A stretch of DNA of 64,000 nucleotides, taken from NCBI GenBank assembly GCA_033439265.1, contig JAVTVX010000035.1, positions 9,264,001 to 9,328,000 of the forward strand, in the 5' to 3' direction. Below are positions 22,701-35,700 of this stretch, in pieces. The DNA comes from Dillenia suffruticosa (lineage: Eukaryota; Streptophyta; Magnoliopsida; Dilleniales; Dilleniaceae). The position numbers and the translations under genes were made by a program. Numbering within the stretch: position 1 is the first letter of the stretch; each line of letters starts with the position of its first letter. The notes under the pieces are model-generated. The model did not search any database. It was not told the origin of the DNA and saw nothing but the letters and a program-made list of their open reading frames with translations.

Positions 22701-25700
22701 AAAAAGACTATACACGAGACAGAATTACAAGATCATCTCTCTTAAGGATGGACATTACCCCGTATGGGCAGGTACATTTGAGACGCCCATACGGAAGTAG
22801 GGGTGGGAGAGATTTTGCTTGGGGAAGGGAATTTCCCCGCAAGGGGTGCGAACATAAGTAGTGAAAATAGTCCCTACCCTGCACCTCAAAATATCAAAAA
22901 AAAAAAAAAAAGTTAATGGTAGGATGGAGTTAAACCCCAGAAGTCGAAATGATTTGAAAGTTTTATTTCCTTTTAATTTTCATCTTTTATTTAATTTTTT
23001 GTTCATTATTATATATAGATGAATATGATTATACTTTTAATATTTATCAAAATAATTAATACATAATTATAATGGTTGTTGCACTTATGATTTATTTATT
23101 ACTATAGTATAATATCGTCTTTCAAAATTTAATTGAATCTTTTTATAAAATGTGCACCAATTTTATATCTTTTGTGAAGAAAAAGAAATAACACTAATTT
23201 ATCAAAATTTTTGTTTAATCTAAATCATTTTAAAGAACTATAGTATTATATTAGTTGAAACACATAAATATAAAAAAAAAATAAGATTTTTTTTTTATTT
23301 TATAAATATTAACTATTTTATTAAAATAATAGAATAGTTTTTATAATAAAAAAATAAAATGACCAAATATGAAATCATTAATTATGAGATAAATAAATTG
23401 AGAATAACAATCATAATTAAACAAAAAATAATTCATTAAGTGTGAAAAATACATAAATATTAATTAATTTATTATGTTGGGTTACATTTCCATCGATCAG
23501 GACCTGCTAGCTTCCAGGTTGATGACAAAAATTATCTAGTAGAATTGGAAAAGCAAGTGATTGGAAGCTTTGGAAGAAGCTATGAGATTGATAATGATCT
23601 CCATATTTGGTCCGGTTGGTTTTAGGGCCTTGAGAGTGACTGTCACTACCTAACATGTTATGATCAGTGTAGCATAAAATAAAAGGAAAAAAATTCAAAA
23701 TGAGGAATGGGCAGTTAATCATTTATTAAAACTTGATCCTTTCATTGTCACTGTATTTGAACAATTATTTTGATGTGAAAATGGGGATAATCATGCCTTT
23801 CCCCATCACATTGGATTCAAAATCCATCACATAAGGGGGACAAATATGACAACTTATCTTATTGTAATTGTGATTTTATGATATGGATTATGTCAAGGTC
23901 CAGCTCTATTCGGCTTCATATATATCATCATAATCATCTTCATCCTTTCATTATTATCATCTTTGAACTTCATTCTTTGGGAGGTTAAATTAAAATCGAC
24001 TTAAAGCCTGAAGTTGATGCATTACTTTGGAACGATGTTAGGTTAGGCTAAGAGGCCCTCATGTTTTTTCTCTTTATGCATCTCTTCCATCAAAGGAGTT
24101 TAACTCTTTATTTATAGTTTACCACATGCAAGGGAAGACGAAGACCTACCTCCCGTAAAGGAGTTTGCAAAGGACTGAGACCGAGAGATATGACTTATTT
24201 TCGTCACGGATTCCCAATGTGATGTTTCGGCAGGTAGATCATATTAGGTGTTTTTATGTAAAATGTAATAATAGAATATATTAGATTTTTAAATTAAATT
24301 TTATATTTAAAATTTAAAAATAAAAAAGATTTATCGAAAGTCATCCTCTAAATAAAATCATTATAAATATTTAACTCGAATTAATTGAAATATAATTTCA
24401 AATATCAATAATAAAAATAAAAAAATAAAAAAATACAACAGTAACCATGGGTCAATCAAAAACTCCACGTTTTGTTTTTATTTTTGATTTTGTTTAGACA
24501 TTATCCTTAATCCGTATAAAAAATAGAAACAAATCATGTCTAAATGGAATTGCAACGGAGTCATCATCATGATCGTTGACTTTTGATAATTCATGATAAT
24601 TAACATAACTAAATTTCTGTCCTATATGGAACTGGAATGTTCCTGTAATGGTTACTTTGGAATATATTCAGCTCTCGCTGTTTTTGAAATTCTCGTGACT
24701 CCCCGCTTGCACCCCGCCCATTAAATTCTTTTTATCTCTATAGTTCTTCCCCCCTTTTTTTCCAATGGTATAAACGAGTTATAACACGTGTAAAATAATT
24801 TAAGTATCTTGTGATACATAAAAAAAAAAAAAAAATTATTTCGATCTGTTTCATAATATTAAATGAATCAAATTGATTTTAATTTATGAATTTGTTTATT
24901 TAACGATGTAAAATTAAGTATTAAATTATTTGATTTTTATGTGTAAATGAAAAAAAAAAGAATTATTGAATCTTAACTCATTAAATTAAAAAAGAGTTGT
25001 TACAAAATAAACTTGTGCCATAAAGGAGCAAAGCTAAAATTGATTTTTGTGGCGAAGAGTTGAAATTGATAGTTCAATTATCTTTATAATTAATTAAGAT
25101 ATTATAATTTTGATGGTCTAGTTATAAGACTACTTAATTTTTTTCAATCAAATTCTCATATTTAAATATTGAAAATAGAAAAAATAGACGTTAGGATAGT
25201 TCGCCCTTTAATCGATCTGATAGTAAACTTAAGACAGATGAGTCGGAATCAATAAATTAGTTATCGAATATTAGTCAATAAAAAAAAAAAAAAGGATATT
25301 GGTGTCTTACAAATTTGAAAGTAAATTATTTTAAATTGAATTTGAAGTGGACAAATGGTTTTTACATCAATGGCTCCTTGGACAATGTCACCAAACAAGG
25401 AAGTTTTAGGCTGGATTGATTGGTAGTTCAAACTTTGTGTAAATCATTGCAGGTTTTGACGTAAGACATTATGCAGTTGATTTTTCAATTCCTCACTTGT
25501 GACAAAGGCCAACAGTCTATTCTATACTAAATCCCCCTAATCATCCAAATCCATAGAGGGGGGGGGGGGAAAAAGGAAACCTCATAAATATACAATTTAC
25601 TAACAATAATTTCAATTAGCCAAATAATTTATTAATCAAAATGAGTTCCTTGTTTTACATCCAAGATAACAATCAAACACCATACCTTTCATTTTTTTTT

Positions 25701-25850
25701 CTTCCTTTTGATATAAAGGTTAATATCGCACTTCAGGCCACAACACAAACCATAATCCAAATAGAAACGCGTGGAGAATTGGCTGTTGCACGCTCCACTA
25801 CAGCGAGGCAGCACCGCTCACGGAAATTGATGAGGAAATAGCCTTAACCG
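22701..25850. other. AT-rich intergenic spacer between PSMD9 and the glycosylase gene
   Basis: No gene is seen. At 24,250-24,440 is an A-rich 3' tail (TTAATTGAAATATAATTTC) resembling the repeat end near 59,565-59,640. At about 25,110-25,300 another weak SINE-like stretch ends in an A run. A G run lies at 25,559-25,569. The stretch appears to be retroposon debris and simple sequence. Confidence 0.6.
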
Positions 25851-26658
25851 GCTTTACCGGTCACCCTCCATTTAATTTCTCTATTTACTACCCTCTTTCG
25901 TCCTATCTTTTCCCCTCTCTCTCGCTCCCTTCTCTCTGCATTTCGCAGTTTGGTCACTCACTCCAGATCGCGTTCCTCTCTCTCTCTCTCTCTCTCTCTC
26001 GCTCGCTCGAATGTCAGCTTTTTGGAGTTGTATATAAAGAAGGGATACTGCAAGAAAAAAGCGACACCGTTTTGCAGAAGCTCCCTCGTAACTCCACCTC
26101 ACCTTATAATGCTCCAAGGAATCTCTGTAATTTCGAGGTTCAAACCCCCCACATTCCCCCAAAAGACCTGATCATTCCTAAAGCCTAACCCTAACCCTAA
26201 CCTTAACCCCCTTTCTTCCTCGTTTAATCCCCCTACTACAAAGCGCTAAAATCAGCTGACCAACCCAATGTGTTTATCCAACTAGTTTGGGTATTGCTTT
26301 GCTTTCCTAGTTTTGAAGATTTGTTGAAGATATGAGCTCCTATTGGAGTAGGGTTAGTTAATTTGACGATTTCCCCTAGATATGAACTCTAATTGCAGCG
26401 AAGTCAGTTGAAATTTGAGGATTTTCACAGAGAGAGGGAGGGGGAGTGCTCAAGTCAGCTGAACAATGAATGCGCTTTATCCAAGTTGTTTGACTGCATT
26501 TTCTAATGCCTTTGTTTGCTGGCAATGAAGATTTGTTGTCAAAATATGAGGAGGATTTGATCGGAACATGAACCCTAATTGCACTAAAGTGACTTGAAAT
26601 TTGCGATTTGAGGAGAGAAATTCTAGATCTGTTGGGAAAATCGTTAAGTATTTCTTTG
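25851..26658 (+). promoter_or_regulatory. Promoter/leader of the glycosylase gene, with (CT)n and telomere-like motif
   Basis: Contains a pyrimidine-rich tract with a CT run at 25,976-26,000. A telomere-type repeat CCTAACCCTAACCCTAACC lies at 26,184-26,202. Telo-box motifs (AAACCCTAA type) near plant transcription starts are known in housekeeping and replication genes; here the motif may be leader or promoter. The leader also has several short upstream ATG frames. The transcription start is not fixed. Confidence 0.5.
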
Positions 26659-29600
26659 ATGTCAGGAGGACCTCGGGTTAGGTCAATGAATGTAGCAGAA
26701 TCAGAAAGCAGGCCCGTTCTTGGACCCGCCGGAAACAAAAATAGAGCAATGAGTACAAAAAAGCCATCAGGAAAGCTAAGAAAGGCAGAGAAAACAGTGA
26801 TTGAGGTGGGAGAACTGGAGGAGAAGAAGAAAATGATCAACTCTTCAGTCAATGTGGCAGTAGTAGTATCTGTTTCGCCACCTGCTGTTGGGGTTTTGAG
26901 GAGGCAGGAACAATTGCTGCACTCTAACTTGTCTATGAGTGCTTCGTGTTCATCTGATGCTTCGTCTGATTCCTTCAGGAGTAGGGCATCAACTGGGAGA
27001 TTGATGAGGACAAGTAGTGGCAGTTTGGGGAGGAGGAAGCACTATTTGTCGAAGCCAAAGGTTAGTGTTAGTGATGGGGTTTTAGAGTTTTCACCATCAC
27101 CATCGGCTGATAGGTTGCTGCAGAAGAAGAGGTGCACTTGGGTCACGCCAAATACAGGTCTGATTTTGTCCATTTAATCTGAATTTGATGATGTTTTTGT
27201 GGTAAATGATATATGTCATCCTAGTTTCATATTTATTGCTTTTCTATAGAGGCGTTGAATAATAAACTTGGAATTGGCATTGTGACATGGTCTGATTTAG
27301 AAATAACTTTTAAATGCTCAAAATTTCCGCCATTTTGGCTGCGTGGTTCTTAAGGGGTTTAATGGGTCTAACTAAGACAATCAATCTGTTCTAATTTGGA
27401 TATGTTGCACATGGAAACAATCTCACTGTTGTTGTTCATTTAATCTCTTTGATAATTGTTGGAAGTTGTTGAGATCGGGGAATTATGAAGTGGCAGTTTT
27501 GGAGCTTAAAGCCACCAGACTTGTCAAGTTTAGTGCTGAGCATCTGATGTTGTCTATTTTGTGGCTAAGTTGAAACTTGCTTGTAGTCCTAGATTATTTT
27601 CTTGGTATATAGTGCTGCATATGTTTAAATATAATAATGTTGTGTGACTCTTTGGCACGATGTTTTGTTTCCTCCCAAGAGATTTTGCCAGTGCTTAAAT
27701 AGGCAATTATTGCTATTTAATAAACTCATTTAACACCACAGAAGAGGTATAGAAATTTTATGGTATTTGTAAGAATTTTGCTACTTCACAATAACTGCAA
27801 ATTGATGTTCTACTAGCAATTAATGCAAAGTGCACATGGATGTTGAATTTTTGTGATGCATAAAATAAAATTATGAATTTATAACCATTTCCTTGTATAA
27901 TGTGGTGTTATCATCAGTTTTGTAAAATTTTGCAAATTGGTAGGTCGGGTGCCTGGATGTAAGACATTGGAATGTGGACAGAGAGTTCTGCAAATTTGTT
28001 ATGACACTATGGCTTTAAGTCTTGGTTTAAATTTTTGTTCAGTGAGCTTATTAGAGGACCTTGTTTCCGAATGTTAGCATGTCTAGCTTTTAGATAATCA
28101 TCAGCCTGCGCAATTCAAAGTTTTGTGTTAAAGAGCACGGATCTCAAATATCTTTTTGATGTAGCATAGCATTGAATAAAATGGTGCAATTTGAAGATTC
28201 AATATAACTCCTTTAAAATTTGGTTCCACAAGTGCAAGAGGATTCTCTTCTAGACTTTTGTAAGTCGGGTCTGAAGATATATATATACCTTGAGTGAACA
28301 GATAGTTTGTACTGTTAAATCTTGGGGTACATGTTTTTCTATGTTCTAGAGAGTCAGGCTTCGAATTCCATTATATTCATAAGTGAATGGTTGGTTAAAA
28401 ATTGAAAGTAGATAATCTTTTACTTGTTGTTGAAGGTGCTTTGAATTGAAACCACTCCCAGTTCTTACATTCTCTTGTCATGAGACTGAATATTTCTGTC
28501 TAATTAATGCTATATGACCTATCCATTTTTAATTTTGAAATCATGCAACATTTAGCTGACAAGATAAAAGGATAGGGTCATATAGTTGTTCTTCTCTTTC
28601 CATCAGTATCGATTGTGGTGCTTCCTTCTTATGTATTCCTTTGGACAATGTTGAACCTTGCCAAGCCTCTTTCTTGAAGATGCCAAACTCAAGAAGGCTC
28701 GGGTTGCTGTTATTAATAAGGAAATGCTTGCCACATTAGTGATACATTAGGTGAGATAATGACCAATGAAGTCAAGTCCTTCACGGATGCTAAAGCATCC
28801 TAGTTACTACATGTGGAGGAGAAGTAGATAGAAAAAAATCCTACAAGAGTATAAAATGAAAGAGGGTGATTTCCAAAAATCTTTCATGTGTCATGTATCA
28901 TAAAGTCAAAATGGTCCCAGATATTTAGATTCTATGATCGATTCATTAGGTTTAGGTGGTACCTCTGGCAGGTTACTGAGACGAGAAGAAACTTGATCAA
29001 ATTTTATGTTCTGTTACCTAATATTTATAAAATTTATGGATAAAGACTACTCTTACCAGAAAAAAAAGGAGAAATCTCCTCTAATTTTTGTGGAGAAATG
29101 GAACTTTGTTGGCTGCCTGAACCCCTATTATTTCATCATCATAATTAAAGATGCTTACATTTAACTGTGCAGAAATTTAGTCATAACACTAAAGATATAC
29201 TTTATGTTGCACCTAGTCTTGGAACCGACTTTTTTTAGCCTAGTATTTATTGTACACCTTTCCTGAACTTACTGTTATGTTTTATTTCTGATGTTTGTTC
29301 AGAGCCTTGTTATGTTGCTTTCCATGATGAAGAGTGGGGAGTTCCAGTGCATGATGACAAGTATGTTACTTCAGAACAACAGTGTTTATCAATTCCTAAT
29401 GCTAAGGACGCCATTTTACTCGTCCTTTTTTTTTTTTTTTTTTTTTTTAATTCACGGTTCCCTGCAGGAAACTCTTTGAACTTCTTGTCCTTTGTGGTGC
29501 TCTAGCTGAGCTGACATGGCCTGTAATTCTTAGCAAAAGGCACATATTTAGGTAAGATTACTTTGATCAACCTCATTTTCTCAAAGTCAATATCTTGGGT

Positions 29601-30843
29601 CATTTCTTAGACTCGTTTTCTTTATGTATATTATTATTATTATTATTTTGACAAGTGTTCTTATACAGGGAAGTCTTTGCCGATTTTGATCCAATTGCTG
29701 TTTCAAAATTTAATGAGAAGAAAATATTAGCACCTGGAAGCACCGCTAGGTCTCTGCTGTCAGAGCTTAAGCTACGGGCCATCATTGAAAATGCACGCCA
29801 GATATGCAAGGTACCTTCTTATTATTGTATTTGTGCTTTATTTAAATGTTTAGGTGCAAAACAATAACTGGTTTGACCAATTGTTAGACTCACAGCTTCA
29901 ACATTGATGCAGACTTGAGATCCATACTTCCATCTTTAGTTTTCAAAGTTTCAAGTGTGATTTTAAGTCACATATAATGGTGGGCCATATTGAAGTCTGG
30001 TTTAGAAGTGACAAAATTGATAATCAGTCCAAAATACTCAGCTAGGTTCATGATCATCTCCTTTTACCATGGGACCACTATTGATGCATTCTTTGTGAAA
30101 ATAATCAAATGGCACAAAATGTATGCTCAATGATCATCTGAACAGGTAGATTAGGTGAGAGGTGGTTGAATGGTGGTTCTAACCATTTGATGAAACCCCT
30201 CTATCAAAAACAGATGCTCCTAGCTTAATGGTTCCCTTATTTCAGGGGTCACTTTTCTGATAGCTAACTATCTCCATATTGAGAATGCCAGCATGCCAGC
30301 ATGCCAGCATGCCAAGACGGTATAATTGGGTTTTCCATCTGGCTCAATTATTTTGAGCCATTAGTCGCTAACCACTAACCTTTACTTCTGAGGATGCATC
30401 ATGACCTATGGAAACTTGGCTTGGTTATCATTGTGACTATTTGCAGGTTCATTTGTTGATGCCAGGTCATAGTTGAAGTTGGTTCATTCGACAATTACAT
30501 CTGGAGCTTTGTTAACCACAAGCCTATCATAAGTCGATTCCGCTACCCTCGCCAAGTGCCCGTGAAAACTCCAAAGGCAGATGTAATTAGTAAAGACTTG
30601 GTTAGAAGGGGTTTCCGAAGTGTAGGGCCTACTGTTATATATTCATTCATGCAGGTTGCAGGAATAACAAATGACCATCTCATCAGTTGCTTCAGATTCC
30701 AGGATTGTATAAACATGGAAGAAGGGAAAGAAGAAGATAGCACTAGAGATGGTTCCGAAGAAAAGAAACCTGATGATGCAAATGATTCCAACCTATGCAG
30801 AGGAATTGATGGAATTGATGATTTGAGTTTCTCATCTGAATGA
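26659..30843 (+). CDS. DNA-3-methyladenine glycosylase I (plant TAG family)
   Basis: Five exons, 26,659-27,157, 29,303-29,360, 29,468-29,551, 29,669-29,810 and 30,466-30,843, encode 386 residues. Frame is kept at every junction. Residues 1-150 are a Ser/Arg/Lys-rich plant-specific extension; the catalytic domain is about 155-340. The four zinc ligands of E. coli TAG are present: Cys159 (RCTWVTP), His174 (FHDEEWG), His332 and Cys336 (NDHLISC). Trp203 matches the base-stacking Trp46. E. coli Glu38, which contacts the base, aligns with Cys195, and Tyr16 with Phe173. The family excises 3-methyladenine and starts base-excision repair in the nucleus. The acidic Ser/Asp-rich tail (341-386) is extra. 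Intron 4 has an 8-bp tandem ATGCCAGC (about 30,286-30,315). ATG 26,659 is the first start in the frame and is followed by an Arg-rich segment. Confidence 0.92.
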
Positions 30844-32733
30844 TAGAAGCTGTTTGAGAATGGATAGTAGGGCTCTCCTACACGATGATCTTCACTATTG
30901 ACTGGTTTTCCACTGCTCTTCAGGTAGGATGGTAGAAAAAGGTGGTGTCTGTGTATAAAATTTCATCATTTCTTATGCATCATAGATTCCTAGATTGTAG
31001 ATTAATGTTAACTTCCTGAATGTTATCTGACTAGTGATTGTGTTGTATCGATGAAGACCTGATGGGGGAGCTGAGCATTCAAAGTCGATGTACAATTTTT
31101 TGTACAGTGGAAAAAAGTGTTAGTTCTACTCAAGGGAGTTGTCTACTATAACAACCCTCAACCCTTAAACAAGATTGTTGGGAAAATGTAGCCAAATTTC
31201 TATATTGATCGCTGTCTAACAGATACAGACTGCCGTCGAATCTGCTGTACTGCAATTTAACTTAAATCTCAACATACTGCCCGGACCAATCAATTGAGCT
31301 TAGGTTCGGCCCCCTAGTGAATGAAAAGGGGATGAGGGACCCTGTGTCTGTCTCCTTAAGATGGTGAAAGGTTTGTAAAATTGAGGCACTGTTTGGAGTG
31401 TTGGGATCGAGGATAACCAAATAAATTGTGGGGTAACCCTTGTTTCCTGAGGTAGAAAATGTGGTTGAATGGATGCTTGATTGATACTTTGGGCTCTGGT
31501 AAGTGTTTTCATAAAAGCCAGCAACATCAAGCTAGCTATAAGCTGTCTACCTAATAATTCAAGCAAATTTAAATGCCAACCATAGACCAAGCGCTCTTTT
31601 TTGGGGCTCATGTTGTTGCCATACAATGCATGAGTTGCAATCAAACACTAGCATAATTTTGCCTTTATCATTTTGCATTTATTTTATTTTATTTTATTCT
31701 ATTTTCACGGCCTGTCTCTTCTGGTTTGGTTAACATGGACTTTCCCTCTTTAAGTTGGCCCTCACCCATCCTACCAACAGCCCAAACCTTGGGTCCTATT
31801 CTATTTTTGTCCTCTATTTATTTATTTATTTATTTTTTGGTTGTAAGATTCGAATATGGGATCTCCAGATCCGGGGAGGGGGATTTTGACAATTAGGTTG
31901 TCCCTTTGGAGACTCCTCTATTTATTTCTTGCAATTCATTTTAAACTCACACTAGAGCATTTTTGCTATATTATATATTTGATATATTATATATTTCCAA
32001 AAAAAAAGTTTGATTCAACCAAGGCATGCCAATTTCAAGTCTAAACAGCCACCAAGCCTTTTTTTAACAAATGTAACTTTTCATGCAGGTTTGTATTCAA
32101 AATTTCATGCATGTTTTTTCATGCAGTGAACCAATAAAAAAAAAAAAAAAAAATACTGCAGAAGCAAAATTTGAACATACTAGTAGACTGCTTAACCAAG
32201 ATCACTAGCATCCATGATCCAAGACTTGTATTCAATAGAAACAAATGCTATTTGAGAATTTGCTGATCCTTTCAATATGAACGACATAAAAGCACTTCAC
32301 TTAGTAAACCTAATATTTGACGAGAGAGATGTTCATACCTTGTTCATCACCAGTCCTCTTGTTTGCAAGCCAGATCACCTAAAAGTTTCGGGTCTAGGCT
32401 GAGTTCCAATTTTGAGACCATAACCTTCACAATGACTAGAGAAATCAATTTGTAGTCACCATATTCATTCCCATTTAATCTGTTTCACTTCACCTAAAAT
32501 ATATACACACTGAAACCTGATGCTAACTGGTTTGTATAGTATTCAACTATTGCTGCACCGACCAACTAAATACCAAATATACACAGCTGTTTACTCAAAA
32601 ATTATAATAAGCCGACAAGAAGGGAAAAAGAAAATCAAGAAAAGACATGCAGCAAAACCAGACAAACCTGTCTCTCCAATGACTTATACAAGGCCCATAA
32701 ATTACTTGCTCCTCAAGCTCGGCATCCAAACAC
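30844..32733. other. Intergenic spacer between two convergent genes
   Basis: Holds the 3' flanks of the glycosylase gene (+) and the WRKY gene (-). A 114-codon minus-strand open stretch at 31,300-31,644 shows no recognisable domain. A small retroposon sits at 31,824-31,913 and an A run at 32,138-32,153. Nothing else is supported. Confidence 0.6.
31824..31913 (-). mobile_element. Short retroposon with target duplication
   Basis: About 90 bp flanked by the direct repeat TCCTCTATTTATTT at 31,810-31,823 and 31,914-31,927. On the minus strand it contains ATTCGAATCTTACAACC (B-box-like) and ends in an A-rich tail of ATAAATAA units. This fits a 5'-shortened SINE or similar retroposon. Because the flank is itself low-complexity, part of the repeat could be chance. 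Confidence 0.55.
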
Positions 32734-35700
32734 TCAACAAGGCTTTATTTCAAATCCAATGCTTAGAAGTGTTCGAGCTGATTCAACCGTTTTGTCAACA
32801 CCAAGCTCCACGGCCTCACCTGTCAATTCTCCTGTAGGGTCCACCGACCATTGGGTTGTAGTTGCAGACCGTTGGTTTGGTACAGCATCACCAATCGCTA
32901 ATTGCAGATTGTTCATTGATGCAGGGGCTGCAGCAGCAACAAGAGGAGCACTAGGTGGACTGTGTCGCTTCTTTGGTACTGGCATATCATGGTCGTGTAT
33001 TCCCTTATATATTATTATGACACCATTTGTGTTATCTACAGCCCTCTCAATGTGCTTCCGCACAGGGCATCCCACAGAAGTGCATCTATAGTAGTTTCTG
33101 AAAATATAATGAAAATAAGCATCAGGGCACCGATGAGGAACAAGAAGATATCTCTCATTTCAGATTTGCAATTTGTGCTGCAAACAAAATGTTGAAGGGG
33201 CCCACCAAAGAGCTACATAAACTACTAAAACAGTAATCAACAATGTCTGAAAAACATTTAAGTTTCTAGGAAAAATGTACCCTAAGAAATTGCTGAACTA
33301 AAAGGAATGATGCCTAGACTCAAAATAGCTGGTCTTGGGGTCATGCTAATGAGCAATTAAGAGGCAAACTTAATCGAAATACACTAATCAACGCAACCAA
33401 TATTATTAGATTAATATTTTTCAATTGGTGGGAGACCATTTGCAAGTTCAATTATTTATGATCCCTAATAGTCATAAGCTTGGGATTATCTGGAGTTAGA
33501 AGATGATGTGACACCATTCATCTTGTCTCCTAATAGGCCTGAAAGTTATTGCTGGCACTAATTCTCAATGTCCACTGAAATACTAACTTTACCTCATTGA
33601 CGGTTTCCATTAGCAAGACAAACATATTCAGGAAGCGAATGTAAGACCACAATTATGAAAATCAATTATACATCGGATAGCATGGTCCTGTGATTACATC
33701 CTTTGACCATCCACAGATAGTAGGATTATCAGTATCATAATATCACATAGCACTGCAATAGTTTGGTTAGTCTCTAAGAGGGGAAATAATCAACAAGTTT
33801 AATAAAGTGATACCTAACTCATAAACTGATTATGATCACCAATAAGGGGATAAGGGGAACCAAAATACTAGCAGTTAAACAACACAGACACAAGGGAAAT
33901 TCAAATAGGTAGCCAGAAAAGAACATGTCAAAAGTAAATCACAAAATGGCACACACCTTGGGTGAGGATTTCCCTTCACCATCTTCTGTCCATACTTACG
34001 CCATCTATAACCATCACCAGAGATTCCCACATCACCAGCAGCATGCACAACAAATTTAGGTTTCTTCCCAGGTTTTAAGGGAGAATTGCTTGGTGTTAAG
34101 CTGCTCTTCTTTACTCTGGATGATTGAAAAGAATGCAGGGAAATAAGATGATGGCCTCTTTTGTAGGAACGGAAGCTGGGGGGGGGAATCAGAGGAAATA
34201 CCCAATGAAATATAAGAAAGTCAAAGTCCAAGAGCAACTTGCCTTCGTTTTGTTTCTGGTTCTTCAACATGCTCTTCCTTGATGTTGATCTCATCATTTC
34301 CATCCAATCCAATCAAGTTCTGCTGTTTTCTTTCAGGCACGGATGGAGATTCTTCTTCCCTAATGCGTTTTGGAGAATGAGGTGTACTAATATTGTCACT
34401 TCCTGTGTTAACCATAGCAAGTCTGCTTTCCCTTGTGCAATTAATCTTAGAAGGTGGACCATGATTGTGTTGACCTTTATAAGTTATTTCAAAGACACAA
34501 CCAGAATGATGACAGCATTCAACCTTTTTGGCATGACAGTCAGTATATGTGCATCTGTAATAGCTTCGAAAACCTTTAGGACTTTTGACCTGCTTCTGGC
34601 CATACTTCCTCCAATTAAATCCATCTGGTGTCTTCAAAATGGGACTGGAGGATATGGTTTTAGAGTCAGAAGACTCCAGTAAGCCTACTTTTGGCATACC
34701 CACACTCTCAACACTTAACCCTGAAACTTGCCTTTTTTCTAATAGGGTCGAACTTCGAGCAGATGATACTGATTTTGTCATAGAAGCTGGTGATAAATCC
34801 GATGAAATAGTTTGGGCCAATGATGACTGAAACTGAACTTTTTTCTGAGCTTGAGCAGCCAGGGATGTTACTCTATGCAAAAGCTCTTGGTGGGACACCC
34901 CAACCATCCCCTGCAAACAGGAAACAAATAAGCTGAGAGATAAAGTCTCCTCTGTAATAGGGTTCAGATAACTACCTTCTATATTAGATGGATTCTCCTT
35001 CTTTTATTATCTTATACATCATTTTTTTTTGGTATCATGTCTTGGACACCGCTTGGTATCTGGGGCTTTGCCCCGACTAATCAGGACCGACTGTTGCAGT
35101 GGCTCCTTTCGGAGGGCGGGTCTCCCAACGGGGAACGCTCCATACACATGAAAGCCCGATACTCCCAGCGGGAGTCGAACCTCGGTCATGTTCAAGGGTA
35201 CTCAATCCCATATCTAGTTGAGCCAACCCATATTGGTTATCTTATACATCATGTCATATTGAAAGTGCCACCAAAACCAAGCTAATATATAGGATCTCCT
35301 CTCTTTTACGATCAGTGAGGTGGACATGTCATGCTCACTGTAGCTAGCGAGCACAATCATAACAACAACACTATTGAACATAATATTGTTGAATCTCGGC
35401 CACTCAAACCCTCGAGTAAAAGAGATGAAGAAACTGAAGTTCATATAATTTTTTTCTATGTAAATCCATGTCGATTTTCTTTTCTTTTCCTTTCCCAACC
35501 TTTCGAAGCCCTTCCCCCGCAACATCAAAATAAAAATGCATTGAAAAGTGACATTGAAAGCAGGTTATGGCTTTCACTGAAATTCACCATCATCCAAAAC
35601 GGTAACTCAAGTTTGAATCTGTCATAAAAAAATTATACCTAGACCCTGATTACAAAACTTAATTTTCATGGTGATTAAGAGTTATGCCTAAGAATCAACA

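Noticed and set aside
31300-31644. 114-codon minus-strand frame
   Set aside because: No recognisable domain, no clear splice partners, and it lies in the 3' flank of the glycosylase gene.
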